In this document: in pieces, positions 28,515 through 28,516 of the stretch | Layout of the letters: every line of letters starts with the position of its first letter | How positions within the stretch are numbered: the first letter of the stretch is position 1 | Source of the DNA: a virus | IMG/VR virus record: IMGVR_UViG_3300032268_000376 | Location: 1-28,516 of that record | Reading direction: 5' to 3' (one strand) | Length of the DNA: 28,516 bases | Program-made: the position numbers and the translations under genes | Notes under the pieces: model-generated | What the model saw: only the letters and a program-made list of their open reading frames with translations | Databases searched by the model: none | Told to the model about the DNA's origin: nothing

Positions 28515-28516
28515 AA

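Noticed and set aside
1-28516. tRNA genes, commonly carried by T4-like phages
   Set aside because: No gap is long enough (largest about 50 nt) and no tRNA-like stem pattern was seen.

Overview
The window is a densely packed, AT-rich stretch of a T4-like myovirus genome (Caudoviricetes). Every supported gene is on the + strand. Neighbours mostly overlap by 1-50 nt or are separated by a few nt, often as ATGA or TAATG junctions, and no gap exceeds about 50 nt. No tRNA, rRNA, CRISPR array, integrase or transposase is visible. The T4-type assignment rests on a gp43-like family-B DNA polymerase, a UvsX recombinase, a gp41-like DnaB-family helicase, and T4-late-promoter-like elements (one exact TATAAATA). 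AT bias and the accessory genes resemble uncultured marine or freshwater T4-like phages. The host cannot be read from this window.

Layout. (1) 1-2489: the 3' end of a glycosyltransferase-like gene (DUF4422 type), dCMP deaminase, an AbrB-fold DNA-binding protein, a rubrerythrin, and three small conserved proteins, one Sm-like. (2) 2490-9711: the replication and recombination block: DNA polymerase, a four-helix membrane protein, UvsX, a small acidic protein, gp41 helicase and a DruA/DUF4338-like protein. Clamp, clamp loader, RegA and primase are not here. (3) 9730-12669: a possible PD-(D/E)XK nuclease, a ligase-fold nucleotidyltransferase with a capsid-targeting-like N terminus, and two small phage proteins. 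(4) 12691-19111: an eight-gene sugar/cyclitol island: two glycosyltransferase-like proteins, a sugar-1-phosphate nucleotidylyltransferase, an APH-like kinase, a sedoheptulose-7-phosphate-cyclase-like enzyme, an SDR reductase, a further glycan-related protein and a MycE/TylF-like O-methyltransferase. (5) 19158-28514: late genes behind T4-late-promoter-like elements: an 844-aa multidomain capsid-cargo candidate with an overprinted 79-aa ORF, a DUF6321-like protein, large virion-like proteins, two modular charged proteins carrying repeated EEVEQIDE motifs, and a terminal membrane/coiled-coil protein.

Two systems stand out. First, the 12691-19111 island contains, in consecutive genes, the enzyme classes needed to cyclise sedoheptulose-7-phosphate, reduce, phosphorylate and nucleotide-activate the product, and transfer it. 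This is the logic of C7-cyclitol (validamycin/acarbose-type) pathways, here on a phage. Second, several late proteins begin with an M-K-x-F-x-x-F-(L/I)-x-E segment like the capsid-targeting sequence of T4 internal proteins. The same (L/I)-x-E signature, the T4 prohead-protease consensus, recurs inside the larger proteins just before domain boundaries. I infer a set of capsid-packaged, protease-matured and possibly injected proteins, including a ligase-fold enzyme, an NMN-adenylyltransferase-like domain and a zeta-toxin-like kinase. Both are inferences from motifs and gene order; no database search was run.
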